Source of the DNA: an uncultured Anaeroplasmataceae bacterium
GTDB lineage: Bacteria > Bacillota_I > Bacilli_A > Acholeplasmatales > Anaeroplasmataceae
Assembly (NCBI GenBank): GCA_947629825.1
Contig: CANRFF010000002.1
Coordinates: 151,875 to 215,874, forward strand
Direction: 5' to 3'
DNA length: 64,000 nt
Part shown: piece by piece, positions 16,880-25,990 of the stretch
How positions within the stretch are numbered: the stretch's first letter is position 1
Layout of the letters: every line of letters begins with the position of its first letter
The notes under the pieces: generated by a model
Seen by the model: the letters and a program-made list of their open reading frames with translations, nothing else
Told to the model about the DNA's origin: nothing
Database searches by the model: none
Position numbers and translations under genes: made by a program

Positions 16880-18292
16880 ATGAAAGAATTTATGGACAAG
16901 GATTTTTTGTTGACGACGGAAACCGCCAAAAAACTGTATCATGAACATGCGGAAAAGATGCCGATCATCGATTATCACTGTCATTTACAGCCGAAAGAAA
17001 TTTATGAAGACAAGAAATTCCGCAATTTGGCGGAAGTTTGGTTGGGAGCGGGCGATCGTTACGGCGATCATTACAAATGGAGATCACTGCGTGCCAGAGG
17101 GTATGAAGAAGATTCCATTTCCGGACCGGATGACGACTATAAGAAATATTTGCAGTTTGTGGAATCCATGCCGTATTTTGTAGGCAATCCGCTTTATCAT
17201 TGGTCCCATTTGGAAATGAGAAGATATTTCGGTATCGAAGACATTATCAACGCCAAAAATGCCAAAAAGATTTGGGATGCCGCCAATCAAAAACTGGAAA
17301 CGCTGACAGCCAGAGAAATGATGTATCGGTTCAAAGTCGATACGGTTTGTACGACGGATGATCCGGTGGATTCTTTGGAATGGCATGAAAAAATGAATCA
17401 TGACTCCACATTGAAAGTACATGTTCGACCGGCGTTCCGTCCGGACAAAGCCATCAATGTCGAACTTTCCTGGTTTGAATCCTGGGTTCAACAATTATCC
17501 AAAGTGGTTGGATATCCGATTGCGGAACTCAGAGATTTGGAAAAAGCATTGGCAGACCGGATTGATTTCTTTCACAAGATGGGTTCCCGGTTGTCCGATC
17601 ATGCGCTGGATGTCCTTCATTATGCTCCGGCAACATACGACCAAGCCAATGCCGTATTCCATAAAGGAATGAATCATCAGGAAATTTCCGAGCAGGAACA
17701 AGATTGGTACAAAGGATATGTTTTGGTGTTCTTGGGAAAACTATATCATAAATACGGTTGGGTTCAACAATATCATATCGGTGCTTTGAGAAACAATTCG
17801 AAATCAATGTTGAAAAAAATCGGTCCGGATACGGGGTTCGATGCAATCGAAGATCAGAATTATATGGAAAAACTTTCGGCTCTGCTCGGCGCACTGGATG
17901 AAACGGATGAACTTCCGAAGACGATTCTGTATTGTTTGAATCCTCGGGATAATTACGCTTTGACGGTTCTTGCGGGCTGTTTCCAAAAAGAAGGAATCAA
18001 AGGAAGAGTTCAGGTGGGAACGGCTTGGTGGTTCTTGGACCAACAAGACGGAATGAGACAAAATCTGGAAACGTTGATGCAAGTCGGTTTGGTTGCTCAA
18101 TCGGTCGGAATGTTAACGGATTCGAGAAGTTTCTTAGCTTATCCGAGACATGAATATTATCGTCGGTTGCTTTGTCAAATGTTGGGAAATCTGGTGGAAT
18201 CCGGCCAGTATCCGAAAGAAGAATTGGATACGCTTGGAAAAATTGTGGAAGATGTTTGCTACAACAACGCCAAAGAGTATTTCGGATTCTGA
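16880..18292 (+). CDS. uxaC: Glucuronate/galacturonate isomerase
   Basis: UxaC converts D-glucuronate to fructuronate and D-galacturonate to tagaturonate, the substrate of UxaB. The 470-residue protein starts MKEFMDKDFLLTTETAKKLYHEHA and has IDYHCHLQPKEIYED, whose His-x-His is the amidohydrolase-type metal site, then RGYEEDSISG, TTDDPVDSLEWH, HVRPAFRPD, and the C-terminal LTDSRSFLAYPRHEYYRRLLC, all hallmarks of the family. With uxaB and uxaA it forms the galacturonate branch leading to ketodeoxygluconate. Genes for the KDG kinase and aldolase are not in this window. Confidence 0.96.
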   Translation: MKEFMDKDFLLTTETAKKLYHEHAEKMPIIDYHCHLQPKEIYEDKKFRNLAEVWLGAGDRYGDHYKWRSLRARGYEEDSISGPDDDYKKYLQFVESMPYFVGNPLYHWSHLEMRRYFGIEDIINAKNAKKIWDAANQKLETLTAREMMYRFKVDTVCTTDDPVDSLEWHEKMNHDSTLKVHVRPAFRPDKAINVELSWFESWVQQLSKVVGYPIAELRDLEKALADRIDFFHKMGSRLSDHALDVLHYAPATYDQANAVFHKGMNHQEISEQEQDWYKGYVLVFLGKLYHKYGWVQQYHIGALRNNSKSMLKKIGPDTGFDAIEDQNYMEKLSALLGALDETDELPKTILYCLNPRDNYALTVLAGCFQKEGIKGRVQVGTAWWFLDQQDGMRQNLETLMQVGLVAQSVGMLTDSRSFLAYPRHEYYRRLLCQMLGNLVESGQYPKEELDTLGKIVEDVCYNNAKEYFGF

Positions 18293-18308
18293 AAAAAAGT
18301 TTGAAAGG

Positions 18309-18336
18309 GGCATCTTATCAGATGCCTTTTTTGTTT
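18309..18336 (+). terminator. Terminator of the uxa operon
   Basis: GGCATCT-TATC-AGATGCC stem-loop followed by TTTTTT directly after uxaC. Confidence 0.9.
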
Positions 18337-18370
18337 TTCATTTCGTTTACTTTTAAAAAGAGGAATGATA

Positions 18371-18379
18371 TGATATAAT
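18371..18379 (+). promoter_or_regulatory. Extended -10 promoter before the small membrane protein and leuS
   Basis: TGATATAAT supplies an extended -10 with a perfect TATAAT (18374-18379), 27 bases before the first start. No -35 at normal distance is evident. Confidence 0.6.
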
Positions 18380-18405
18380 TAAAAGTTGAAAACGGAGTTG
18401 ATATT

Positions 18406-18822
18406 TTGTTGAAAAGATTAAATATCATCTATGGTATTTTAGCGGGGTGTCTGGCAGTAACTTTGCTGGTTCTGGGTTTTGTTTTCGGTTGGAAGACGTC
18501 CGAAGCGTTCGTTTCGACGCTCGGGTTACTTTTGCTTGCCCATCCGTTATTGTATTTGATTATGATGATTGTCAAAGAAGCGAAAATATCGGAATATCAA
18601 ACACCGAAATTCGTCCCGATTTGTATGTTGATTACCATTTTGGGAGGATGTGCCATTTGGTATTTGTTTTTCCATTTGGAATTTGATTTTGATTTTTGGG
18701 TAGGGCTTTGGTATGGTTGTGTTTTATTGGTTTTTTCACTGCCGATGCTCATCGGGTATCTGGTAAACCGATTTCATTCGCCGAAAAATTCCGAAGGCCC
18801 TAAAATCATTCGCAGAAGATAA
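18406..18822 (+). CDS. Small four-helix membrane protein, unknown function
   Basis: A TTG start (two TTG codons in a row, 18406 and 18409) follows GGAG. The 138-residue product has about four membrane segments (roughly residues 6-27, 36-57, 70-90 and 96-120) and a basic C-terminal tail. It resembles no family I can name. It lies 14 bases before leuS behind an extended -10 promoter, so it probably shares a transcript with leuS. Confidence 0.75.
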   Translation: MLKRLNIIYGILAGCLAVTLLVLGFVFGWKTSEAFVSTLGLLLLAHPLLYLIMMIVKEAKISEYQTPKFVPICMLITILGGCAIWYLFFHLEFDFDFWVGLWYGCVLLVFSLPMLIGYLVNRFHSPKNSEGPKIIRRR

Positions 18823-18836
18823 GGAGTTGAAGTGCT

Positions 18837-21236
18837 ATGGGATATAATCATACGAAAATAGAGAGAAAATGGCAGGAATATTGGGAAAAAAATCATACGT
18901 TTGAGACGGACGTTTGGGATTTTTCCAAGCCGAAATTTTATGTTTTGGATATGTTTCCGTATCCGTCCGGACAAGGACTTCATGTGGGACATCCGGAAGG
19001 ATATACGGCAACGGATATTGTCAGCCGGAAAAAGAGAATGGAAGGGTACAATGTATTACATCCGATGGGGTGGGACGCTTTCGGTTTGCCGGCCGAACAG
19101 TTTGCGATTAAAACCGGACATCATCCGGAAGAATTTACGAAACAGAATATCCGGAATTTTACCAGACAATTGAAAATGTTGGGATTTTCTTTTGATTGGT
19201 CGAAAGAAATTTCCACCTGCGATCCGTCTTATTATCATTGGACGCAATGGATATTCAAACAACTTTATCAAGACGGATTGGCCAAAAGAATCGAAATGCC
19301 AGTCAACTGGTGTGAGGAACTGGGAACGGTTTTGGCCAATGACGAAGTGATTGACGGAAAAAGCGAAAGAGGCGGGTATCCCGTTGTTCGTAAAAATATG
19401 AAACAGTGGGTCTTGGATATTCCGAAATATGCGGAAGCCCTCCTAGAAGGATTGGATGATCTGGACTGGCCGGAATCGACCAAAGAAATGCAACGGAATT
19501 GGATCGGAAAATCGGTCGGAGCGCAAATTGTTTTCCAAGTGGCCGATTCCGAAGAAACCTTTGAAGTTTTCACCACTCGTTGCGATACGTTATTCGGGGC
19601 TACATATTGTGTTTTGGCACCGGAACATCCGTTGGTATCGAAAATTACTTCCGCTGAACAAAAAGCCCAAGTGGAAGCCTACTTGCAATTATGCAAGTCC
19701 AAAAGCGATCTGGAACGAACCACCGGCAAAGAAAAAACGGGCGTGTTTGTCGGATCTTATGCGATCAATCCGGTAAATCAAAAACAAATTCCGATCTGGA
19801 TTTCCGATTATGTACTGTCTTCTTACGGGACGGGTGCCATTATGGCAGTTCCGGCTCACGATGAAAGAGATTATGAATTTGCCAAAAAGTTCGGTTTGGA
19901 TATCATTCCCGTTTTGGAAGGCGGAAATATCGAAAAAGAAGCGTATGTTCAGGATGGAATTCATATCAATTCCGGCTTTTTAAACGGATTGGATAAAGAT
20001 TCGGCCATTGAAAAAATGATTGCGTGGTTGGAAGAACACCACATCGGAAAGAAAAAAATTTCTTATCGGTTGCGGGAATGGATTTTCGCTCGGCAAAGAT
20101 ATTGGGGAGAACCGATTCCGATCGTTCATTTTGCCGATCATGATGAAGTATTGAAGGATGAAGAATTACCGCTGATTTTACCGGAGTTGGACGACTATAA
20201 ACCGAAAGTCAACGGCACGGCTCCTTTGGAAAATGCCAAAGACTGGGTCAAAGTCGTCCGTAACGGCGAAGTCGGATATCGGGAAACGTCTACGATGCCC
20301 GGTTCCGCAGCGTCCAGTTGGTATTTTTTGAGATACATCGATCCGCACAACGAAAAAGTTTTTGCCGATCCACAGTTGTTGAAACACTGGCTTCCGGTGG
20401 ATTTATATGTTGGTGGTTCGGAGCATGTTGTGGGTCATTTGTTGTATTCGAGATTCTGGAATCATTATCTGTATGATAAAGGGTTGGTGCCGGTTCGGGA
20501 GCCATTTAAAAAATTATTTCATCAGGGAATGATTTTGGGGGAAAACAACGAAAAAATGTCCAAATCGAGAGGAAATGTCATCAATCCCGACGATGTGGTC
20601 ACCGCTTACGGAGCGGATACGTTACGGCTATATGAGATGTTTATGGGACCGCTGGAAGCGTCGCTTCCTTGGAGCAGTACCGGATTGGAAGGCGCCCGTA
20701 AATTTTTGGATCGGGTCTGGAGATTTTATACCGAAGAAGAATATGTTTTGAAATTAACCGATGAAAACGATCGAAAGTTGGATAAAATTTATCATCAGAC
20801 GGTCAAAAAGGTTTCTACGGATATGGATCATCTGAATATGAATACGGCGATTGCCCAATTGATGACTTTTTTGAATGAAGCCTATAAGGCGCCAACGGTC
20901 TACCGTCCGTATGCGGAGGGATTTATTCAAATGCTTTCCGTCATTTGTCCTCATCTCGGAGAAGAAATCTGGCAAATTTTGGGACATCGGGAAACGATCG
21001 CATACAGTCCGTGGCCGAAATACGATGAACAGATGCTTATGAGCGAGACCAGTTCTTTGGTGGTTCAGGTCAACGGAAAATTGAGAGATCGGATTGAAGT
21101 TTCCGCCGATGCTTCGGAAGAGGAGATCAAAGCGCAGGCGTTGAACAGCGAAAAAGTTCGGATGTTCACAAGCGGTCATGAAATTGTCAAAATCATTGTG
21201 GTTCCGAAAAGGATTGTGAATATCGTCGTCAAATAA
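18837..21236 (+). CDS. leuS: Leucyl-tRNA synthetase
   Basis: LeuRS charges tRNA-Leu and edits mischarged product. All landmarks are present in the 799 residues: HVGH (residues 49-52) for HIGH, the editing-domain threonine motif [21 protein letters not shown] with the editing aspartate, EKMSKSRGN (about 571), the anticodon-binding helical domain, and the C-terminal domain with [11 protein letters not shown]. This is the functional LeuRS of the cell and serves as the reference for the degenerate paralogue at 57711. Start ATG after AAGGAG. Confidence 0.98.
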   Translation: MGYNHTKIERKWQEYWEKNHTFETDVWDFSKPKFYVLDMFPYPSGQGLHVGHPEGYTATDIVSRKKRMEGYNVLHPMGWDAFGLPAEQFAIKTGHHPEEFTKQNIRNFTRQLKMLGFSFDWSKEISTCDPSYYHWTQWIFKQLYQDGLAKRIEMPVNWCEELGTVLANDEVIDGKSERGGYPVVRKNMKQWVLDIPKYAEALLEGLDDLDWPESTKEMQRNWIGKSVGAQIVFQVADSEETFEVFTTRCDTLFGATYCVLAPEHPLVSKITSAEQKAQVEAYLQLCKSKSDLERTTGKEKTGVFVGSYAINPVNQKQIPIWISDYVLSSYGTGAIMAVPAHDERDYEFAKKFGLDIIPVLEGGNIEKEAYVQDGIHINSGFLNGLDKDSAIEKMIAWLEEHHIGKKKISYRLREWIFARQRYWGEPIPIVHFADHDEVLKDEELPLILPELDDYKPKVNGTAPLENAKDWVKVVRNGEVGYRETSTMPGSAASSWYFLRYIDPHNEKVFADPQLLKHWLPVDLYVGGSEHVVGHLLYSRFWNHYLYDKGLVPVREPFKKLFHQGMILGENNEKMSKSRGNVINPDDVVTAYGADTLRLYEMFMGPLEASLPWSSTGLEGARKFLDRVWRFYTEEEYVLKLTDENDRKLDKIYHQTVKKVSTDMDHLNMNTAIAQLMTFLNEAYKAPTVYRPYAEGFIQMLSVICPHLGEEIWQILGHRETIAYSPWPKYDEQMLMSETSSLVVQVNGKLRDRIEVSADASEEEIKAQALNSEKVRMFTSGHEIVKIIVVPKRIVNIVVK

Positions 21237-21250
21237 AAGGAGAGGATATT

Positions 21251-22687
21251 TTGGGAAAAATAATAGGCCTTCGTACTTTGAAAACGGCCATTGCAATTTT
21301 TTTCTGCCTTTTGTTTTATATTTTGTTGAAGTGTTTCGAATTGATTCCGGGGGTTCCCGAAGATTTTGCTTATTCGTGGTATAATCCGTTTTTTGCCGGG
21401 ATTGCGACGGCTTATTCGATGCATGCCAGCAAAGAGGCTTCTTTGCAGCAAGCGAAGAATCGTTGTGTCGCATCGGTCATCGGCGGAGTCATCGGAATTC
21501 TTTTGATTACTTTATATGAACTCTGCGGCGGAACATGGCCGACCCTGCAAACCATTTCTTTTCGGGATTGGTCGTTTTTGATTGCATATTTTTTGATTCC
21601 GATGACGTCGATTGTCGTTGTGAAAATTGCGATTGCCATTCATCAACAATCGGCAGTATTCGTTGCGATTTTGACGTTGTTGTCCGTGACGGTAAATCCC
21701 AATGTCCGGGTAGACCACTGGCAATGGTTATTCGGCTTGAACCGGATTCTTTCCACGATCATCGGCGTACTGATTGCGTTGGGAGTCAATTGGATGCGTC
21801 TTCCGAGAAGACATCACAACCGACAACTGTTATTCTGTATGGGAGTAGACGGAATGCTTGCGAACGAAAAAGACCGGTTCAAAGGATTCAGTCGATATAA
21901 ACTGAATCATTTGACATCTTTGGGAATGAATGTTACGCTTTTTACGACGAGAACGCCGGCAACATTTATGGATTTGTTGACCGATGTTTCCGTATCCCAT
22001 CCGATTGTCTGTATGTCCGGAGCGGCGTTATATGATGCCAAAGAAAAAACTTATTTGGAAAGTCTGCCGTTTTCTTTGGATTTGTCCCGTCGGTTGAGAG
22101 CGGAATTTTCGAAAATGAAGATTACGCCGTTTGTCAATATCATTCAAAATGATGTACTTTATATCTATTTGAATCACGTGGATAATGAAGGCGAGCGAAG
22201 ATATATGGAAAGCAAGAAGAATGCGGCGTATTGTTCTTTCGTTTTTGAAGATGCTCCGGAGGCGGAAGTGTTGTATTTTCTTTTGGTCGAACCGAAATCG
22301 GAAACACCGGATATTTTGAAGCATCTGGCTCTGTTTGAAAATGAAATTTTCATTCAGGTGTTCGATTGTTTTGACTTCGGAGAAAATCTGGAAGAACTGC
22401 AATATATCAAGGTTTACCGCAAAGAAGTCGAACAACTGAATATCTTACATCAATATTGTCAAAAACATCAATTGGAAATCGTCGGGATGACGACGGATAA
22501 AAATTCCAATCACCTGTTGAACGAAAGTAAGATTGCGGTGACGGTGGCTTCTGCCGAAGAAGAAGTGAAAAAACGTTGTCAGAAAGTATTGAAGTCGACT
22601 TCTTACGACGAGTTGTTCAAAGAGGTTCAGAGAATTTATTATCAGAAGTTGGACAAAAGTAGTAAAACAACGAAAAATATGATATAA
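21251..22687 (+). CDS. FUSC/aromatic-acid-exporter-like membrane protein fused to degenerate HAD domain
   Basis: Start TTG behind AAAGGAGAGG, 14 bases after leuS. Residues 1-180 form about six membrane segments with the KNRCVASVIGGVIGILL and GLNRILSTIIGVLIALGVN signatures of the FUSC/YqjA (ArAE) family. A cytoplasmic domain follows (about 190-470) with the plan of Cof-type HAD phosphatases. The active site is lost: motif I reads MGVDGML, with Gly198 where the catalytic Asp should be, and motif IV reads GMTTDKNSN (about 412) instead of GDGxND. The HAD part is therefore probably a binding or sensor module. The substrate is unknown. The gene ends in the suf promoter. Confidence 0.8.
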   Translation: MGKIIGLRTLKTAIAIFFCLLFYILLKCFELIPGVPEDFAYSWYNPFFAGIATAYSMHASKEASLQQAKNRCVASVIGGVIGILLITLYELCGGTWPTLQTISFRDWSFLIAYFLIPMTSIVVVKIAIAIHQQSAVFVAILTLLSVTVNPNVRVDHWQWLFGLNRILSTIIGVLIALGVNWMRLPRRHHNRQLLFCMGVDGMLANEKDRFKGFSRYKLNHLTSLGMNVTLFTTRTPATFMDLLTDVSVSHPIVCMSGAALYDAKEKTYLESLPFSLDLSRRLRAEFSKMKITPFVNIIQNDVLYIYLNHVDNEGERRYMESKKNAAYCSFVFEDAPEAEVLYFLLVEPKSETPDILKHLALFENEIFIQVFDCFDFGENLEELQYIKVYRKEVEQLNILHQYCQKHQLEIVGMTTDKNSNHLLNESKIAVTVASAEEEVKKRCQKVLKSTSYDELFKEVQRIYYQKLDKSSKTTKNMI

Positions 22688-22688
22688 T
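22680..22688 (+). promoter_or_regulatory. Extended -10 promoter of the suf operon
   Basis: TGATATAAT overlaps the stop codon of the preceding gene; TATAAT is at 22683-22688, 27-33 bases before sufC. No strong -35 is evident. Promoters of this kind recur throughout the window. Confidence 0.6.
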
Positions 22689-22714
22689 AACAAATGTTGC
22701 AAGAATTGGAGTGA

Positions 22715-23539
22715 ATGAGTTTGAGCGATATTTTAGAGATTCGGAATTTGCATGCGAAAATCGAAGAAAAAGAAATTTTAAAAGGGGTCCATTTGACTGT
22801 CAGAACCGGGGAGGTCCATGCGATTATGGGGCCGAACGGAACAGGAAAATCAACCCTTTCTTCCGTGATTATGGGACAACCGAAATATCAGGTTACGGAA
22901 GGAGATATTCTTTTGAACGGAGAAAGTATTTTGCCATTGCAAGTGGACGAACGTGCAAGAAAAGGCATTTTTCTGGCTTATCAATATCCTGCGGAAGTCA
23001 GTGGGGTTACCAACAGCGATTTTATTCGAAGCGCCATGAAAGCGACCGGGGGAAAGGATGTTCCTCTGTTCGGTTTTATCCGCAGTTACGAAAAAGCCTG
23101 TGAAGAACTGAAAATGCCGGAAGATCTGGCACATCGATATTTGAACGAAGGATTTTCCGGAGGAGAAAAAAAGCGCAACGAGATCTTGCAGATGAAAATG
23201 CTGAAACCGAAATTTGCGATTTTGGACGAAATTGATTCCGGTTTGGACGTGGACGCATTGAGAATTGTCGGTGAAAACGTCTCTTCGATGATTTCCCAAG
23301 ATTTCGGTTGTATTTTGATTACTCATTACCAAAGACTTTTGGACTATATTCATCCGGATTTCGTGCATATAATGATCAATGGAAAGATTGTGATGACCGG
23401 CGGGTTTGAACTGATTCATAAAATTGATCAAATGGGATACGATTGGGTAAAAGAAGAACTAGGTATAGAAATCGAACAAGAATCCGACGAAAAGACCCAT
23501 GTATTACTTGGTTCCTGCGCCCATAACGGAAATCAATAG
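22715..23539 (+). CDS. sufC: Fe-S assembly ATPase SufC
   Basis: SufC is the ABC-type ATPase of the SufBCD scaffold. Walker A GPNGTGKST (about residues 39-47), the SufC-type signature FSGGEKKRNEILQM, Walker B KFAILDEIDSGLD and the H-loop ITHYQRLLDYI are all present in the 274 residues, which run about 15-20 residues past the usual C-terminus with an acidic tail. The GGAG site is only 3 bases from the ATG at 22715 but 9 bases from an in-frame TTG at 22721, so the TTG may be the true start. First gene of sufCDSUB. Confidence 0.95.
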   Translation: MSLSDILEIRNLHAKIEEKEILKGVHLTVRTGEVHAIMGPNGTGKSTLSSVIMGQPKYQVTEGDILLNGESILPLQVDERARKGIFLAYQYPAEVSGVTNSDFIRSAMKATGGKDVPLFGFIRSYEKACEELKMPEDLAHRYLNEGFSGGEKKRNEILQMKMLKPKFAILDEIDSGLDVDALRIVGENVSSMISQDFGCILITHYQRLLDYIHPDFVHIMINGKIVMTGGFELIHKIDQMGYDWVKEELGIEIEQESDEKTHVLLGSCAHNGNQ

Positions 23540-23541
23540 AT

Positions 23542-24342
23542 ATGTTGGAACTGAAACAAAAATCCTCTTTTGAAAATTACGGTCTTTTGTTTCAAAACGG
23601 GGAGTGGACGTTTACGAAATCTCTTGCGGAAGTGGTGGTTTTTCCTTTGGGAGATGTCGTTCGGATCCGAAAAAATGTACGACTGACTCTGTTCGATGAC
23701 GGAAAACTTCCGCAAAGGAAAATCATTGTCGAATCCGAGGCTTCTTTGAATTATCAGATGATTTTCAAAGAAAACTCCCGTCGGCAAATCGATAATTTCG
23801 GCAGTGTTCATATTATGGAGATTTCTTTGACATCCAAAACAGAAGAATTACAGGTGAATTTACTGCAGGCCGATGCGAATGCGGAAGTGGAAGTTTTGGC
23901 GATAGCGTCGGCGACGAGTCAAACGTTTCATCAACAAGTGATTCACAGCGCTTTGCGTACAACGTCGAACATTTCGAATTTTGCCGTGGCCTTTCGGGGA
24001 GCGGAAATTCTTTTCGATACGGTCGGTGCGATTCAAAAAGGAAATGCCAAGTCTGTCTGCAGACAACTGTCCAAAGGAATTGTCATGGACGATACTTCAT
24101 CGGTGATTTCCAAACCGATTTTATATATCGATGAGTATGACGTGGTTGCCAATCACGGCGCATCGATCGGAAAGATGTCGGATGAAAGTCTGTTTTATCT
24201 GATGAGTCGGGGTCTTTCGAAAACCGAAGCGTTTTTGTTGATTTTAGAGGGGATCGTTTCTCCTTTTCTTCGGCAAATTTCCGACGAAACGATCAAAAAT
24301 CAAATCGAAAAAGAAGTCCGGAACATCATTAAGGAGGGATGA
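23542..24342 (+). CDS. sufD: Fe-S assembly scaffold subunit SufD (short form)
   Basis: SufD pairs with SufB in the SufBC2D scaffold. The C-terminal signature is clear: [40 protein letters not shown], ending with the helix that contacts SufC. At 266 residues it is well below the roughly 430 of Bacillus SufD. The N-terminal region before the beta-helix is missing and the protein starts almost directly with the core. Start ATG two bases after sufC with no strong site of its own, which suggests coupled translation. Confidence 0.9.
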   Translation: MLELKQKSSFENYGLLFQNGEWTFTKSLAEVVVFPLGDVVRIRKNVRLTLFDDGKLPQRKIIVESEASLNYQMIFKENSRRQIDNFGSVHIMEISLTSKTEELQVNLLQADANAEVEVLAIASATSQTFHQQVIHSALRTTSNISNFAVAFRGAEILFDTVGAIQKGNAKSVCRQLSKGIVMDDTSSVISKPILYIDEYDVVANHGASIGKMSDESLFYLMSRGLSKTEAFLLILEGIVSPFLRQISDETIKNQIEKEVRNIIKEG

Positions 24343-24345
24343 TGA

Positions 24346-25554
24346 ATGTTAAATATTCAAAATTTGCGTTCACAGTTTTCCGTATTGAGAAACAATCCTC
24401 AGTTGAGTTATTTGGATAATGCCGCAACGGCACTGAAGCCGGATTGCGTTTTGGAAGCGATGGATCATTATTATCAATATTACGGCGTCAATGTTCACCG
24501 AGGGGTATATCGTCTTTCTTACGAAGCGACCGAAGCCTATGAACACGCCAGAGAACAAGTTGCCCGTTTGATTCATGCGAAATTCGAAGAAGTGGTCTTT
24601 ACGAGAGGCGCCTCTGCCGCTTTGAATCTCGTTGCGAGCAGTTATGGACTTTCCCATTTGAAACCGGGAGATGAAATCATCACTTCGGAACTGGAACATC
24701 ACTCTTCGCATATGCCTTGGCTCAATGTGGCACAGAAAACGGGGGCCAGATTGGTTTATGTTCCTTTGAATTCCGAAGGAAGAATCACCGTAGAGGCATT
24801 TCGGAAAGTGTTGAACGAAAAAACCAAAGTCGTGGCATTGACTTATGTCTCGAATGTGATGGGATATGAAACTCCGCTTCGCAAAATCATCGAACTGGCA
24901 CATCAATATCATGCGATCGTTTCCGTTGATGCGGCACAGGCGGTTCCTCATCGAAAGGTTGATGTCAAAGAATTGGATTGTGATTTTTTGTCCTTTTCCG
25001 GGCATAAACTCTGCGGTCCGACGGGAATCGGTGTGCTCTACGGAAAAGAAGAATTGTTAAAAGAGCTTTCTCCGATCGAATTCGGCGGTGATATGGCCGA
25101 TGATGTCAATTTATACACGATGACTTTTAAAGATCCGCCGTATCGGTTCGAAACGGGGACTCCGATGATTGCGGAAGCCATCGGTTTGGGAGCGGCTTGC
25201 GAGTTTGTTTCGTCGATTGGTTTGGAAGAAATTGCGAAATACGAATATATGTTAAAAGAAAAAGCCATTGAGGAATTGAAAAAGATTCCCCATGTGAAGA
25301 TTTATAACGAACATGCGGAAACGGGAATCATCGCCTTTAATATCGAAGGAGTTCACCCTCATGATGCGGCATCGGTGTTCGATAAAAACGATGTTTGTAT
25401 CCGTGCGGGACATCATTGTGCTCAACTGATTACCAAATGGTTGGATACGGTCGGCACCATTCGGGCTTCATTTTATTTTTACAATACGATGGAAGATGTT
25501 TTTAAATTCGTCGAAAGCGTCAAAGAGGCCGATTTATTTTTCACGGGGAGGTAG
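24346..25554 (+). CDS. sufS: Cysteine desulfurase SufS
   Basis: SufS removes sulfur from cysteine using PLP and passes it to SufU. The 402-residue protein has LSYLDNAATALKP, NVHRGVYRLSYEAT, the ELEHHSSHMPW region, the PLP lysine in SFSGHKLCGPTG (about residue 221) and the persulfide cysteine in RAGHHCAQ (about 358), which defines group II desulfurases. Start ATG behind AAGGAGG, 3 bases after sufD. Confidence 0.97.
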   Translation: MLNIQNLRSQFSVLRNNPQLSYLDNAATALKPDCVLEAMDHYYQYYGVNVHRGVYRLSYEATEAYEHAREQVARLIHAKFEEVVFTRGASAALNLVASSYGLSHLKPGDEIITSELEHHSSHMPWLNVAQKTGARLVYVPLNSEGRITVEAFRKVLNEKTKVVALTYVSNVMGYETPLRKIIELAHQYHAIVSVDAAQAVPHRKVDVKELDCDFLSFSGHKLCGPTGIGVLYGKEELLKELSPIEFGGDMADDVNLYTMTFKDPPYRFETGTPMIAEAIGLGAACEFVSSIGLEEIAKYEYMLKEKAIEELKKIPHVKIYNEHAETGIIAFNIEGVHPHDAASVFDKNDVCIRAGHHCAQLITKWLDTVGTIRASFYFYNTMEDVFKFVESVKEADLFFTGR

Positions 25555-25558
25555 TTTT

Positions 25559-25990
25559 ATGGATTTGAATACGTTATACCGTACGGTCATTATGGATCAC
25601 TACAAGAATCCCAAAAACAAAGGGTTGAAAAATTCCGATCCTTATCATATGGTTCATTTGAACAATCCTTCCTGCGGAGATGATCTCAAAGTGGAAATCC
25701 TTGTCAAAGACGGCATTGTTCAGGATGTCCGTCATGACGGAAGAGGTTGTTCCATCTGCTTGTCCAGTGCTTCTGTGATGAGCGAGTTATTGAAAGGTAA
25801 AACCGTGGAAGAAGCCGAGCGGTTGATTCAAAAGTTTTATGGAATGGTCAAAGGAGAAGAACAACCCGACGAAGAACTTTTGCAGGAAGCGGTCGCATAT
25901 CAGGGGGTTCGTGATTTTCCGGCCCGGATCAAGTGTGCGACATTGGCGTGGAAATGTGTGGAAAAAGCCATAGATGAGGTGGAAAAATGA
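25559..25990 (+). CDS. sufU: Zinc-dependent sulfurtransferase SufU
   Basis: SufU accepts persulfide sulfur from SufS. The start is the ATG behind GGGGAGG, giving 143 residues; the longer frame would run back into sufS. Zinc ligands are all kept with the family spacing: Cys39 and Asp41 in NPSCGDD, Cys64 in GRGCSIC, Cys126 in RIKCATL. The KGEEQPD insert is typical of SufU as opposed to IscU. Its stop overlaps the sufB start as ATGA. Confidence 0.96.
   Translation: MDLNTLYRTVIMDHYKNPKNKGLKNSDPYHMVHLNNPSCGDDLKVEILVKDGIVQDVRHDGRGCSICLSSASVMSELLKGKTVEEAERLIQKFYGMVKGEEQPDEELLQEAVAYQGVRDFPARIKCATLAWKCVEKAIDEVEK

Noticed and set aside
16247-16984. 245-codon minus-strand open frame across the uxaA-uxaC border
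   Set aside because: It lies over two clearly conserved genes and resembles no protein family; an antisense shadow.
18301-18836. T-box leader for leuS
   Set aside because: The region in front of leuS is taken by the small membrane protein gene and its short leader; no T-box sequence or antiterminator fold was seen.
20754-21473. 239-codon minus-strand open frame over the leuS 3' end
   Set aside because: Shadow of leuS and the following gene; no start context and no recognisable motif.
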